Assembly: GCA_947561585.1 (NCBI GenBank)
Contig: CANNZV010000264.1
Span: forward strand, 274,009 to 338,008
Direction: 5' to 3'
DNA length: 64,000 bases
Source: Caprella mutica
Lineage: Eukaryota; Arthropoda; Malacostraca; Amphipoda; Caprellidae
Below are positions 1 to 11,470 of this stretch, in pieces. The position numbers were made by a program, and so were the translations under genes. Within the stretch, counting starts at the first letter, position 1, and the number at the start of each line of letters is the position of its first letter. The notes under the pieces are model-generated. The model did no database searches. It had not been told where the DNA came from and worked only from the letters and a program-made list of their open reading frames with translations.

Positions 1-156
1 TATATATTTCTGGTTGACTTAACACCTAATGTACCCCGCGTACCTCAGTACTGACACACTGCTAAAAAGTTAGTGAGGAGAAAACACTTGGATATTATGG
101 AATTATATAACCTTTGGAAAAACTTATTGAATGGATGTTAACAAGCGGGTTAGTTT

Positions 157-345
157 TTTTAGTAGGGTTTAACGTCTGCTTCGGAACCAAAGGCCGTATC
201 ACTGACGCCAAAAGGAAATTACATACAGGGGACTGGAAGAAGCAGTCAGAAAGGAAAGTGGCTCCATGAACAAAGTAACCTACCACCAGTCGGTGACAAT
301 GCTCATGAAGGCAAAAAAGCTACTCCGTGAACGCAAATAAGTAGA
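157..345 (+). repeat. SINE-like dispersed repeat D, 5' part
   Basis: This is the first 190 bases of a repeat found at least five more times in the window (28146-28500, 37790-38085, 47473-47835, and 63825-63985 reversed, plus fragments). It starts with GGGTTTAACGTCTGCTTCGG and includes the shared phrases AAAGTGGCTCCATGAACAAAG and CAATGCTCATGAAGGC. Full copies are about 350 bp and end in GTAGCGTTAAAAAA, a short A-rich tail, which suggests a SINE. I could not find clear pol III A and B boxes, so the class is uncertain. The 63-residue open frame on the other strand (95-286) is part of this repeat and not a gene. Confidence 0.7.
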
Positions 346-1953
346 TTAAAAGGTAGTAGTATTAATTAACCTTGTGAAATACGCAAACAACATTAACGAA
401 TGATTTAGTATGACTTTGATCTTTTTAATCAAATTAACAAGTCATATTATCCTCTTCCATTTCAAAGTAAATCAGTCCAGTACTTTATAGGTGTTAGTGA
501 GAAAAAATAACACCGAAATATGCAGATGCACTTCGTCTCAACTACCAATTCACACTTTGAGCACTTGACAAACTACCTTACGATTTTGGTAAGGAGATCA
601 ACTATTCAAGGTGCGTATTGGAGAAAAAAATTGAATACAAGGGACTTAAAAGGAGATCTTCAAGAGGAAAATGGATTGGCAACTATTTAAAAAAAATATA
701 ATAAAATCAACCAATTGGGAGTTTAATTCAAAATACAAAATAAATCCTTCGTTTCCATATAACCAGATGATATAACATCACTGGTTCTTTTAAAGTAACT
801 CATGGTTCAGTTTTTTGACAGCCCCAGGGCTGAAGATTCCATCTAACCTTGTACAGAGGGTGGGGCAGGAGGTGCCCAAAAGGGGTGCGGGGTACATCTC
901 TTGGGGGACACACACAGCTGAGTAGGAAATACCCTTAGCAGATACTATGCACCACCTACAGGATAATATTCATATAACACGTAATCGGCTGGTTGGTATA
1001 GAGATGCTTCTTTGTACGGTCATTTGGTGGTGATAAATTTGGTCACTCTAGGCGGCTGGTCTTTTAAAAGTTGTTCCGATGACAGCAAGGACGTAAACCA
1101 ACACGTGTGAAGTAGAGCTTCCATAAAAAGTAGCGATAAGGCAACAAATGTAGCGATATAGTAAAAAAAAATAAGTTACGCATAGGCTGAATATTCTCAG
1201 AAATAGGATACATTTAAAGAGAATGAAAAACTAGAGCTATAAACTGGCACTGCATCTAATCTAGGTATTTAATTATCTTGCATCTAATAGTTGAATCATT
1301 GAAGAAACTGAATATGTTTAAATATATTATCATAGAATACATATCCATAACACAATTTTTTATAGAAATTCCTCATTATAAAAAGTACAAGTAAAACCTG
1401 TGATTTCTACCCATACTTACTTTACTTCTGCTCATATAATTCATCGAAACAATTATGATTTGAATTGTTTCAATTTTATTTTTCAGTTATTTCCTTGCAT
1501 AATAATTTCCATAGGGTTAAATTCCCATTGTAAATAGTACCATAATAGCCTCTATAAGATAATACCATAGTTTTTACGGAGCATATCCACCATACTTTAT
1601 TTCCTAAAAGGCGTAACTAGAAAAACTAAAAGAATTCAATGCTTGCATTTTAGAGGAAAGGAAGTGAGGTGCATTGCTTACTTCTTCGCCCTTGCATCAA
1701 AAAAAAAAATGACCAGAATAACATTGACCAAAAAATGACCAGAACTACATTGACCTGAACCCCCTTAGTCTGGTAAAGCACGTTAGTCAAAAATGTCTTC
1801 ACATCAAGTACGTAATGCTGTAAATAGAAAGAGTAGTCATTATAAATGACTTCATTAGATTGGGGTGGTTGTGATCAAACTAATGAGATATCATTCAGTT
1901 TGAGCATTTTCTTACTGTTGTTATAATTAGTATAGCTAAATTAATGCTAATAT
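346..1953. other. Gene-free AT-rich stretch
   Basis: I see no coding exon, RNA gene or tandem array here. A fragment resembling repeat D (ACAAGGGACTTAAAAGGAGA) lies near 626-660. A short hairpin, CAGCCC-ca-GGGCTG, is near 821-834 at the start of a locally GC-richer block (820-960). If the PKG gene continues leftward, this is part of its intron. Confidence 0.5.
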
Positions 1954-2130
1954 CTAGGGTTGTAACAATATGCTTTTTAAATCATAGATCTATATAATAT
2001 CACACGACGAAATAAAATGGTATCGAATACTATATACCGCTGGTGTAGAACCATTCAATACTCTCTAATTCTCTCCGTCTATAATATTTTCAAAATCTAT
2101 GATTTTAAAAGCATATTGTCACAACCCTAA
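1954..2130. mobile_element. MITE family C, copy 1
   Basis: This is a 177-bp element bounded by inverted repeats: CTAGGGTTGTAACAATATGC at the left, and its near complement ending TTGTCACAACCCTAA at the right. A second copy at 20361-20545 matches along its whole length, including the internal phrase GCTGGTGTAGAACCATTCAA. It has no coding capacity, so it is a non-autonomous DNA element. The superfamily is not recognised. Confidence 0.85.
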
Positions 2131-2395
2131 TAATAACACATCCTTTAATTTCAGATCAGTCATATTGGCCTTTAATAATGTTTTATCTTTATAAAGATAA
2201 AACAGTACTACATTATGTACCATATATGGTACACTAGTGGAGAAGGCGTGTCAACACAATTATTAGAGATGCTTTGGTAGACACAAAAAATTGACCCTTA
2301 AACACATATAAGTTCACTATGTTGAATAAAAATAGAGAAAAAGAACCTAGCAAATTTATGTGACCAAATAGGGAGTATCTTTTAAGAAATCAACT

Positions 2396-2713
2396 ACAGA
2401 AAAAAAGAGTCACTGTGATGATGTACTATCAGAGAAAAGAGTCACTGTGATGATGTACTATCAGAGAAAAGAGTCACTGTGATGATGTACTATCAGAGAA
2501 AAGAGTCACTGTGATGATGTACTATCAGAGAAAAGAGTCACTGTGATGATGTACTATCAGAGAAAAGAGTCACTGTGATGATGTACTATCAGAGAAAAGA
2601 GTCACTGTGATGATGTACTATCAGAGAAAAGAGTCACTGTGATGATGTATTATCAGAGAAAAGAGTCACTGTGATGATGTACTATCAGAGAAAAGAGTCA
2701 CTGTGATGATGTT
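2396..2713 (+). repeat. Minisatellite, 32-bp unit, 10 copies
   Basis: Ten nearly identical 32-bp units contain GAGTCACTGTGATGATGTAC, with the conserved GTCACTG recurring every 32 bases from 2409 to 2697. Only one or two single-base differences are visible, which indicates recent expansion or homogenisation. It lies about 250 bp upstream of the predicted TATA box of the LRR gene. Confidence 0.95.
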
Positions 2714-2956
2714 AATTATTTATTATTTTAGATCTATTTCATATTTAGTAATCTAAAGTAAATAACATGTGATATAAATCATCACTGACAGACTTTTCTT
2801 CAAAGGTACATACTGTATATGTTGGGTCACACGGTACCATGATTAGGTAATATTATTATTAACAATTAATTATATCTAATAAAGAAGTGAATCAAAGCAG
2901 CTGCACTTTCCTCACACGGTTATCAACATCCCTGCTAGTAAAGAGATAAAGTGCAC

Positions 2957-3071
2957 CTATATAAGACTGGGGAGAGATAGCTACTCAAATAGTGCAGTCA
3001 TAAGAGTGTATCTTACAGCAAAAATATAAGACACTATTCTTACAGGATAAAAAAAGTTCGATTAATTTATT
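2957..3071 (+). promoter_or_regulatory. Candidate TATA promoter and non-coding first exon of LRR gene
   Basis: CTATATAAGA at 2957-2966 is a good TATA box. About 30 bases downstream (2985-3000) is a plausible start region ending GTGCAGTCA. A consensus splice donor, T|GTAAGTGAA, follows at 3072. The first coding exon is preceded by a pyrimidine-rich acceptor (CTCTCCCTGTTTCAG, ending 3667) only three bases before the ATG. This arrangement suggests a short 5' UTR exon (about 2988-3071) joined across an intron of about 596 bases. It is a motif-based inference with no transcript evidence. Confidence 0.5.
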
Positions 3072-3670
3072 GTAAGTGAAACTCTGAAAAATTCAAAGCA
3101 CCAAAATAAAACTAGAATAAAACACAGCGTATAATTAACATCAAAAAATTCTTATTAATATCGCAGTTTACCTTAAAAGTACTTCGTTTTCTTTGAACAG
3201 TATAGTTTTCTTTGAATACACTGTGGAGGGGGTACTGCGATATTTATTTAATGGCGGGAATTAATATAATACCCAAATATTATGAGATAAATATAGACTG
3301 TTCATTGGGTGGTTACAATATCGAATGATAATATTAATGAACTAAAGCATTACGCTATTTTAATAAATAAGCTGAAATCACAACCATGTAAATCATATAG
3401 GTAAAATAAGAGTTATTTTAACTGTAATAAAGCGTATGAATGAATTTATTTGTGCTTAAAAGTTAGTACTGAAGTGCTACTTAATGTCTTTATTAATTGT
3501 AAGCAAAGTATATTAATATTTATTGTTACTCGTGGTGTGTCGATTATATATATTATATAATTGAAATATTTTGATATAATGAAATATAATAAACTGATTC
3601 GAATGAAAATAATACTAAAAACTATTCAAGTTATATTCTCCACACCCAATGTCTCTCCCTGTTTCAGACA

Positions 3671-6141
3671 ATGACCTCCATGACGCTGCTAGTCATTGCG
3701 TCATTTGTGGCGCTGACGCAAGCAGCTTGTCCCACTCCTTCCCTGCTGACACCCTGCGTGTGTCGCGACGAAACGCCCGGTACAACGGTAGACTGCGCCG
3801 CGATAACTTCTGGTGACCAACTGGCAACTGTCATGCAGGTGCCAAAGACTTACATTATTTATGAATAGTGATATTAGGGTGAGATACGAATTATCGGTCG
3901 GTTTAAGAAAAAATTAAATAATAATAATTATGTATTTTTTCTTATATGACCGAGGAAGTGAAACCGACCAATAATTCGTAACTTACAAAAGATATTTTAC
4001 AAATAAGTTGAAGTTGATTGAAAATTTAAATCGAATATTTTTTCTTCAGAACGATATGGGAGATGACTCTGACTTCACGTTCTTCCAATCCATTTCCTCC
4101 ACAGCCTCTGTGACTCTGGGGTCCCTTCCCACCAACACTTTCGGTGGCAAAACATTCAGCCACTTGTGGATTGGGGCAAACGACCTCACCACGGTAGCGG
4201 ACGGGGCATTCGATGGTGAGGAAATAAGTTATGGTTACCAGATTAAAGTTTCAATTGACTTGAGGTACAGTTAAGATTTTTCCACAGTTTACAAAAAGAA
4301 ACTTTACAAATTGTAATGTTTTTAGATATTTTATTATTAGTCTGGGTAAACGATGACAAGTTTGAATAATTTGGAAATAATAGGAAAATAGAAAACTGTG
4401 ATTTGTAAAGTTAACATTATTGAGTGACTCTTTTCTCTAATGTTGGAGATTGCGTTGTGAACTATCGAAGTGGCTCTGAATTATGAAGGAACTAATGCTT
4501 CATAACTCAGGGGCTTCACTTTACTTTGTTTTGGAGTTGTCGTTCAGCATCACTGTGTATCTTAAAGATTAGGAGAATTCAGAAGATAAATCAGTACAGG
4601 TATTATAAATAATTCATAAAATTTAACATGTTTAAGGTACATCTATACAATTACTGTCTACCAACATGAATCAGAAGTTAAATTTTCTAACTGAAATATG
4701 GAAGTTCACATTGCTTAGAACTATAGAATAGAGTACATTGAGTATTGAACTTCAATAGAAAACAACTTTTTATAAAATAATAAATTAAAAATTGAAAATC
4801 GAAAAAATTCTTCTTTCATAAAATAACCCTAAGCTTTCTAATATTTATTTAGTAAATACTAACTAGCCATTACTTCTCAGGACTAGAGACATCAGTTCTG
4901 GATATCCTAATAGGAGAAAGTCCTTCCCTCTCTTCGTTTCCCTTCGCTTCTTTGGCTTCATTGGAGTATCTCTTCAAACTGCAAATAACAGCAACAGCTC
5001 TCACTTCAGTAACTAGTTTTGGAAACGCCAACTTGCTTGGAGAGGTGTGTGACTTTCTCTGTGCCTCTTTATTCGTTAATGAAATTTAAAAGGAATAGAG
5101 GTGTAAATTATGCAAGGTATCACTTTCCCTTAGGTTCGCCTCACGAATGGTCTCATCTCTTCGATAGCGTCTGACACTTTCTCGGGTTTGGCTAATCTGA
5201 CAGTGGTGGATCTGGCATACAATGAGCTGGACACTGTCACCGCAGGGGCATTCAAGACTACCACACAACAGTGAGATAAAAATGGTGTAGGAAATGATGT
5301 CATTGACAGTACTTAGACAGTGACTGCATTGGACCCGGTCACAGAAAGTACTTACGAGTCCCAGTGGTTCTCATATTTTATATAGTCTGGACGAACTCAC
5401 AGTACTATGAATAGTTACTGGTGCACTATTTATTAAATAAGACCAATGTATATTGATTAAGTAATTACACATAGAAAATAAGCAACTTGATAGAAACAAG
5501 ATTAAAATACCTACACAGTCATAGTTCTCAAACTGGTAGAACTAAATGAGAAGACAGTACTCAGACTCTATTGTCCCTGTCTAATAATATCTGCTTTAAT
5601 TACAGTGTCACTGTCTTTCAGGTCCTGGTCAGTATACTTGGGTGGCAATAAGATAAGCAGTGTGGCACAGGGAGCATTCGATGGCACTTTGCCCCAAGTA
5701 GTGGCACTGGACAGTAACCAGTTGACATCAATCACTGAGGTGAGGGTAGTGTGGTATTTTAAAGATTTTAGATATTATAAAACTTTTCATTATTTTAAGG
5801 ATATTAATTAATTTAAAGCTTTTAATTATAAAAGTGAATTAAATTAATACTGTTTAGAGGGTACTTTAGCCATATTTCCCAATCTCTAACTGTAACCATT
5901 ACTGTGTCCACAGGCAGCTTTTGGTGGTATTCTCACCCACATGGGCACCATTGACCCAGACGGCACCACCTCGGTGGGGGTGTACCTCTCTAACAACCCT
6001 ATCGAGTGCGACTGCGCCATCTCGTGGTTTGCGACTGCGCCAGAGAAGATGCGCTACGTCAAAGGCGCAGTTTGCGCCACCGGAGATGTCACTGGCACCC
6101 CCGTGGGTGACTTACCCGCGGACCATTTCGACCAGTGCTGA
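3671..6141 (+). CDS. Secreted leucine-rich-repeat protein, 326 aa, six coding exons
   Basis: The coding exons are 3671-3838, 4050-4215, 4881-5044, 5134-5270, 5622-5739 and 5914-6141. All introns are GT-AG and the intron phases (0, 1, 0, 2, 0) keep one frame, giving 981 nt including the stop. Residues 1-18 form a signal peptide (MTSMTLLVIASFVALTQA). An LRRNT cap follows with Cys20, Cys29, Cys31 and Cys42 (a C-x8-CxC-x10-C pattern). Degenerate LRRs run to about residue 275, recognisable by repeated GAFDG and TFSGLANL phrases and by N-x-L/I positions. An LRRCT cap closes the protein with NPIECDC, then Cys305 and C-terminal Cys326. There is no transmembrane segment, so the product is probably extracellular. 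The layout resembles the small LRR proteins of crustaceans annotated after the Oplophorus luciferase non-catalytic subunit. I infer that family from architecture and make no functional claim. The gene lies antisense inside a probable PKG intron. Confidence 0.88.
3876..3987. mobile_element. MITE family A, short copy in LRR intron 1
   Basis: This copy has ends AGGGTGAGATACGAATTATC and AATAATTCGTAACTTAC and the inner motif TTTTTTCTTATATGACCGA, but it lacks the central palindrome found in longer copies. It makes up about half of the 211-bp first coding intron of the LRR gene. Confidence 0.75.
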
Positions 6142-7110
6142 AGAGGACCAACGTTAACTATTCACCAACTATTGTTAAAATTATAATTCTTATAAAATAA
6201 CAGCTGCATATCTTTATATTCTCTTAGGGTGAGTTATGAATTATTGGTCGGTTACACATCTTCGGTCACAAACTATATATTTATTATTATTTAATTTTAG
6301 TTGGTATCCATGATACCTGCAGGTATCATGGATACCGATTAAATTGACGAGTTAAATAATACATTTTTTGTATATGGCTGAAGATGTGGAACTGACCGAA
6401 AACTTGTGACTTTCCCTACATATTTATATTTCGCTTTTGACCCCAAAAAAGTTATAACAGAAAGCATTGTATTTCTCATCCTATTTAAAATAGTAAGAGC
6501 TTGTGAGGAATTCGGGCAACAAATTACAACAGTTCACATGATAAATAATTACAAATAATGATAGAAAACAAATAAAGATACCAGATGAAAAAGCATATGG
6601 AATTAATATATTTTGAATTAACTAAATCTTTTATATGCTAAATAGAAAAGAAATTAAACGAATGAAAATTAACAACAGTTCACATTTTTTACTTGAGTTA
6701 AAAATGTCAAGGATTTCTATAATGTTGTACTTCTTAATATGATAAAAAAGAAAAACGTTAGAGTTAGTACAGCATACATTCTACACTTAGTTCAATAGAA
6801 CAAAGCAAAGTACAAATTACACACTATAATATGTATGTGACTTTAAATACATTAACCAATTGTAGCTACATAGAGTAGTTCACGGACATTAGCAAAAATA
6901 ATATTTAGTACATAGATAAAACTTTAAAACTCACTTTTAGTAATAAAAAAAACTAAGTATGGTAAATAAAGAATTACAGTACCTTTTTTCCGCGTAGACT
7001 CAAAAAATAAAAGTTAATCCTATCAACTCATTGACTACGGGATGGTACAAACCACTACCACACGATACACTTTACTGTACAATTACTCTCTCGCTAACCA
7101 GAGTCAAGGT
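6142..7110. other. LRR 3' flank and gene-free DNA
   Basis: After the LRR stop codon no canonical AATAAA is found close by; one (AACAAATAAAG) lies near 6570. MITE A occupies 6226-6418. The remainder to 7110 is AT-rich with no supported feature. Confidence 0.4.
6226..6418. mobile_element. MITE family A, full copy
   Basis: This 193-bp element has ends AGGGTGAGTTATGAATTATT and a near-complementary right end. In the middle is the perfect palindrome whose half-site reads GGTATCCATGATACCTG. It begins about 85 bp after the LRR stop codon and so may lie in that gene's 3' UTR or terminator region. Confidence 0.85.
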
Positions 7111-7480
7111 AGGGTAAGTTAGGAAACATTGAACAGTTCCACATCTTCGGTCATATAAGAATAACTGTGAAATTTAAAATTTGTGGCATTGTCACAAACT
7201 CACCTGAGCGTTTTTTCACAGTGTTTTGACTCTGAAGAAATTAATGTTAAACCCATTTCATATGTATCCATGTTACACGACGTTTTTGGAGCGTTCAAAA
7301 CGCTCCAAAACGCTAGTGTGAGAAAGGCCCTTGAACTCGTTGTTTTAGTTGGTATCCATGACACCCGTAGGTATGTATCATGGATACCAATCAAAACAAT
7401 GAGTTAAAATGTTGAGTCCTATTGTTTTTTCTTATGTGATCGAGAATGTGGAACTGTTTGACAATTCGTATCTTCCCCTA
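7111..7480. mobile_element. MITE family A, long copy with inner hairpin
   Basis: The ends AGGGTAAGTT and ATTCGTATCTTCCCCTA and the inner motifs CAGTTCCACATCTTCGGTC and GAGAATGTGGAACTG match family A. This copy is about 370 bp. It has an extra dyad near 7289-7311 (GGAGCGTT/AACGCTCC) and a diverged core palindrome with an insertion. The open frames on both strands at 7183-7407 are a consequence of the dyad. It ends 47 bp from the PKG exon. Confidence 0.75.
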
Positions 7481-7526
7481 TTATTCAAACAGTGTAAGCT
7501 ATTTAATCATTAACAGGTGTACTCAC

Positions 7527-7693
7527 CCTCCATGACGTATAGTTTGGATCCAGTGTCCCCCTCCTTGATAATGACAGCTCCCTGCGCATAGTCAACACTG
7601 TACATAGACTCTACTATCTCATGCACTTGGTTAAGGTCAAGCTTCTTCAGGAAGTCATTCTCTAGGAGGGCTTGCTTGATCAGCTCCTTAGAA
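7527..7693 (-). CDS. for: PKG shared exon, start of first cGMP-binding domain
   Basis: Read on the minus strand, this 167-bp exon follows a strong acceptor (TTTTTTCTGTGTTTCAG) and ends at donor GAGG|GTGAGT. After the first base, which completes the previous codon, it encodes [18 protein letters not shown], then a stretch including VHEIVESMY, and finally [15 protein letters not shown]. This is the linker and N-terminal half of the first cyclic-nucleotide-binding domain of type I PKG. The pattern SK(D/E)LIK...NDF(M/L)K.L and IIKEGD.GS..YVME is diagnostic of the family. The exon enters in phase 2 and leaves in phase 1. The next exon should begin by completing a Gly or Glu codon and continue the cNBD beta-roll. 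It was not found in 1-7526. Confidence 0.93.
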
Positions 7694-8215
7694 CTGAAAC
7701 ACAGAAAAAAAACACATTAAAAAATCACTTTGAAAACAAACGCATTACAAAATTAACTGTTAGGTTTGTTTGATAGGAATCGTTATACTCTAGAGTCTAG
7801 ACACTCTCAGTAGTCGGAAAGTGGTTGTTAACGTAGGTCAGTCTGAAAGATCTAAAGGTCAAATTGGTTCCGTCTAAACACCCACTTCCCGAGTACTGTA
7901 AGGCTCTCGTATGTGACAGAGGAAAAGAATAGTCACTGAAAATGATGTATAGGAAGAAATATTTTAGGTTAGAAAGCGTATTTGTAGCAGTTTAAGGTTT
8001 CCTTTTAAATAAAAGTAGATAAAAAGTTGATAGTTGCATATAAAAATATAACCTTCTGCAATCTGCGAAGGTAGATATGAAGTTTGTAATGAGAAGCTTA
8101 GAAAATATATTAATACATTTATCAGTTATTATTTGGTTGGAATGATGTAAAAAGGAATGTGATGATATTGACATAGCAAATTACAACAGTTGTGAGGACA
8201 GTGAGCAGCCCTCAC

Positions 8216-8703
8216 CATTCGCTCTTAGCCACGGCAGTGGGGGAGGAGGGGACCATTTCATCCCCCGTAAGGGGTTCAGCGGAGATGGCCATTCTTTTGG
8301 GTCTCACGGATAGATTCAGAGAGAGATCGGGGTAAGCCTTCTCAGGGTCTGCATCCCCAAACAACTTGAAGGGGGAGCGCAGTTTGCTCTCAGTGGAGTC
8401 CTTATCTCTCCACAACTGTAGCTCCTCCTTGATGAGCTCCATCTCCACCTCCTTCTCTTTCAACTCCTTCTCCATGTCTCCAATGAGCTTCTCCTTGATG
8501 ACAAGTGACTCCAGGGCAGCCGACAAGGCAGCCTGTGTCTCCTTTAGGGTGGTGCTCACATCTGCACACCCTTTGCCCTTCATATTGAACTTAAAGGTGG
8601 AGACTTTGGCACTGTCGGAGCCGGAGTATGAGGCCCTGTCTCCTCCAGATCCTGTGGCTTCATCAGAGGAGTGTTTCGTCTTACCGTGAAAAAACTTCTG
8701 CAT
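8216..8703 (-). CDS. for: PKG proximal alternative first exon (short-promoter isoform)
   Basis: This exon encodes 162 residues plus two bases on the minus strand, ending at donor GAATG|GTGAGG. The ATG at 8703 is preceded by an in-frame TAA two codons upstream, so translation cannot start further 5' in this exon. Residues 1-45 are a Ser/Lys-rich head. Residues 53-97 form a coiled coil with hydrophobic residues every seven: L53, L60, L67, I74, L81, M88, L95. A linker follows, then PKRMAISAEP at 135-144, the PKG autoinhibitory pseudosubstrate motif (RxxxISAEP type, as in PKG I-beta). The zipper should mediate homodimerisation and anchoring. The head and linker are not recognised. Joining to 7693 makes Cys followed by SKEL. 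Confidence 0.88.
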
Positions 8704-8752
8704 CTTTTAAAACATATACCTATTTAGTTTATTCAACCTATTAAAAGTACTT

Positions 8753-8791
8753 CAACTGACTTCGCTATTTTCAATTTGACTGGCTTTTAAA
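8753..8791 (-). promoter_or_regulatory. Candidate internal PKG promoter (TATA-like plus Inr)
   Basis: On the minus strand, TCAGTTG at 8759-8753 matches the arthropod initiator TCAGTY. TTTAAAAG at 8791-8784, a weak TATA variant, sits about 34 bases upstream of the initiator A. Transcription from here would give a 5' UTR of about 54 bases before the ATG at 8703. This is motif evidence only. Confidence 0.4.
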
Positions 8792-8799
8792 AAGTAAAA

Positions 8800-10235
8800 T
8801 TTGACTGGCCTAAAATTAATAAATCACTTGATCTTAAAAAGAGTTTTTCCTGACTACTAAAGAAAAAGTTATTCAATATGGAGAATGGTTGAGACAATGA
8901 GAAGACACGATATGATGTATGAAAATGTCTATAAAAACCCAAGTACAAACTTTAAACAATATCGATTTAAAAAAAGGTATATTTAAGGATGTTGCAATAC
9001 GGGACAAACTATCTATTACCGATTGGGACGAGTTACCGAATCATATTTATTATTTAATAAGCTAGAACAATTTCATCAAAACACAATTATTGAATATTTT
9101 GTTCATGAACGAGAGAGGTTTCTTTTATTGAGCAATTGACATATTTAATGATAGCTTTTTATATATTTTTATATCTTTATTTTCATTCAAAACAGACAAT
9201 TGCCTGATATAAAATAATTTGAATATCATATCTTCAACTGCAGATATTTATATATATATATTTATCGTACAATTAATTCAATGTAATTTTACTTCAGTAT
9301 GCGCTCTAATATTTTTATTCATTTTCTTTGAGATAAATTGATAGAAAACTTAGTAACTGCAGGTATAACTATAACTTTAAGACAAACAAATAGATAGGTA
9401 ATAACTAATAAAGAATGAATGGGGAAATAATTTTGAATTTTACATCAATTGAAATAGTAGCAAATTAATGAGAATTACACACAAACGTAACCTGAATTTC
9501 TATGTATAGATTTCTTTCCAATTTTTCCTGATTAATTATTGATCTATTTTGCTTTTGGATATTATAATATTAAATGGTAAGATTTTAGTAATATTATCAT
9601 ATTAATTTGTTAGGTAATGAGTCAAAAGATTCCAAAGCTGAATAATTAAATACCAAGTGTGTTGTGACTTCAGAGTTATAGACAGTTTTAGACTAGTTTC
9701 CGGTGTAAAATATTAGAGATAGATTAGGGAATTTTCAGGGACAAAACTTATGAATGAACGTACATGTTGTTTGTTATTTCCATTCACACAAAATGTATGA
9801 ACTGTAGCTACGATATTACATTATCGGTATTATTTAGTTAGTTTTTGTTTAAAAAGAAAATATTTTTTAATTAAAAAAATAAGAGCACAGCATTATTTAC
9901 TAACAAGTTATTTACCAAATGAGCAATAATATGATTTATTTAATTAATTAATTTAATTCTTTATGGTATCTATAACTGCGCTTCAGTTTTAGAGAGTTGA
10001 AAGCTATATAGGAAATAAATTAAATGAACCTATTTTAAATGAAGTTTAAATTTCAAATCACAATATATGCATTTGATAAAATTAGAATTAGGAATAAAAT
10101 CAATTTGAAAATCCCTTTAATCCTGGGACTGTAATTTTAACGGGCACTATAAATGAAAATGTAATTAATTATAAAAAAAAAAATTATTCAAGAACACCTG
10201 TTAAATTTGCTAAATAACAGGTAGTTATTAAAGGA
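8800..10235. other. Gene-free AT-rich intron DNA
   Basis: This very AT-rich sequence has no open frame, tandem array or recognised element. It lies upstream of the proximal PKG promoter and so could hold regulatory sites, but none can be named. Confidence 0.5.
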
Positions 10236-10385
10236 GAACTCCTCTATAGTGAATGTAGAGTCCTGAGTAAGAGAACTATCACGTATAGTGAACAAAGACT
10301 AAAGGAATTTTTTTCACTATACGGGATAGTTCACTTACTCAGGGTTCTACATTCATTATAGAGGAGTTCATTATAGAGGAGTTAT
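10236..10385. mobile_element. Foldback MITE, pogo/Tigger-like ends
   Basis: Two arms pair almost completely: GAACTCCTCTATAGTGAATG at the left and its complement ending TTATAGAGGAGTTC at the right, each arm about 57 bp. The CCTCTATA motif recalls the ends of pogo/Tigger elements. The right tip is duplicated (TTATAGAGGAGTT occurs twice). The smaller element at 28795-28891 shares the tip sequence. Confidence 0.7.
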
Positions 10386-10497
10386 CTTTATAAAGATAAA
10401 TAAGCGTGAATCATAATTAATTGGTGATAGCTGGTTAAAATTAAAGGGTTGATGTTCCGGTAGGAATAAAATAACTTAAAAGTCTACTACTACTACA

Positions 10498-10580
10498 AGG
10501 GACTTCTACGGAAGAACAAATGAATTAGCCTGCAAGTTCCAATGCTCATGAAGGGGATAAAGCTACTTCATGAATTCATA
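10498..10580 (+). repeat. Fragment of repeat D
   Basis: The phrases CAAGGGACTTCTACGGAAGA and CCAATGCTCATGAAGG with AAAGCTACT match the middle of repeat D, but the two halves are closer together than in full copies. Confidence 0.5.
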
Positions 10581-10650
10581 TTTGTTCTGATAGTAAAATA
10601 ACGAACCACCATAAATATACTAATTGTACGATTAAAAATTTAAAAAACAG

Positions 10651-11246
10651 CTCATAGTCACTCAATACACTGATCATAAGTACACTGATCAATAACCGTA
10701 AGTACACTGATCACTCAATACACTGATCAATAATCGAAAGTACACTGATCACTCAATACACTGATCAATAATCGTAAGTACACTGATCACTCAATACACT
10801 GATCAATAATCGTAAGTACACTGATCACTCAATACACTGATCAATAATCGAAAGTACACTGATCACTCAATACACTGATCAATAATCGAAAGTACACTGA
10901 TCACTCAATACACTGATCAATAATCGTAAGTACACTGATCACTCAATACACTGATCAATAATCGAAAGTACACTGATCACTCAATACACTGATCAATAAT
11001 CGTAAGTACACTGATCACTCAATACACTGATCAATAATCGTAAGTACACTGATCACTCAATACACTGATCAATAATCGAAAGTACACTGATCACTCAATA
11101 CACTGATCAATAATCGTAAGTACACTGATCACTCAATACACTGATCAATAATCGTAAGTACACTGATCACTCAATACACTGATCAATAATCGTAAGTACA
11201 CTGATCACTCAATACACTGATCAATAATCGTAAGTACACTGATCAC
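10651..11246 (+). repeat. Minisatellite, 38-bp unit, about 14 copies
   Basis: The unit is built of two related halves around ACACTGATCA: GTACACTGATCACTCAATAC, then ACTGATCAATAATCG and T/A-AA. A single A/T difference in ATCG(A/T)AAG marks two variants that alternate irregularly. TGATCA, a 6-bp palindrome, occurs twice per unit. The first half-unit (10651-10700) is irregular. Confidence 0.95.
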
Positions 11247-11470
11247 TGCTTTACTCTCTTTAGCTACACTGATGACACTCTCACTGAGTTGTGCTAGAGT
11301 TATACTGATGTTCTCAGGATGCAGACTAACTCTGTAGGCGATAGAGCACACTGATAAACAAAAGAATGAGACTAGTTGCAAAAATAGAAACCTTAGCCTA
11401 TCCTAGTGCACTGGCATGTACAGGACTCTACCTTTGGAAACTAAGAAAGCCTAGTGCTTTCCCAGGTTTA

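Noticed and set aside
5921..6157. 78-residue frame overlapping the last LRR exon
   Set aside because: It is a shifted frame of the exon 5914-6141, whose own frame encodes the LRRCT cap and continues the previous exons in phase.
8366..8689. 107-residue plus-strand frame
   Set aside because: Antisense shadow of the PKG proximal exon, which has family motifs and good splice signals.
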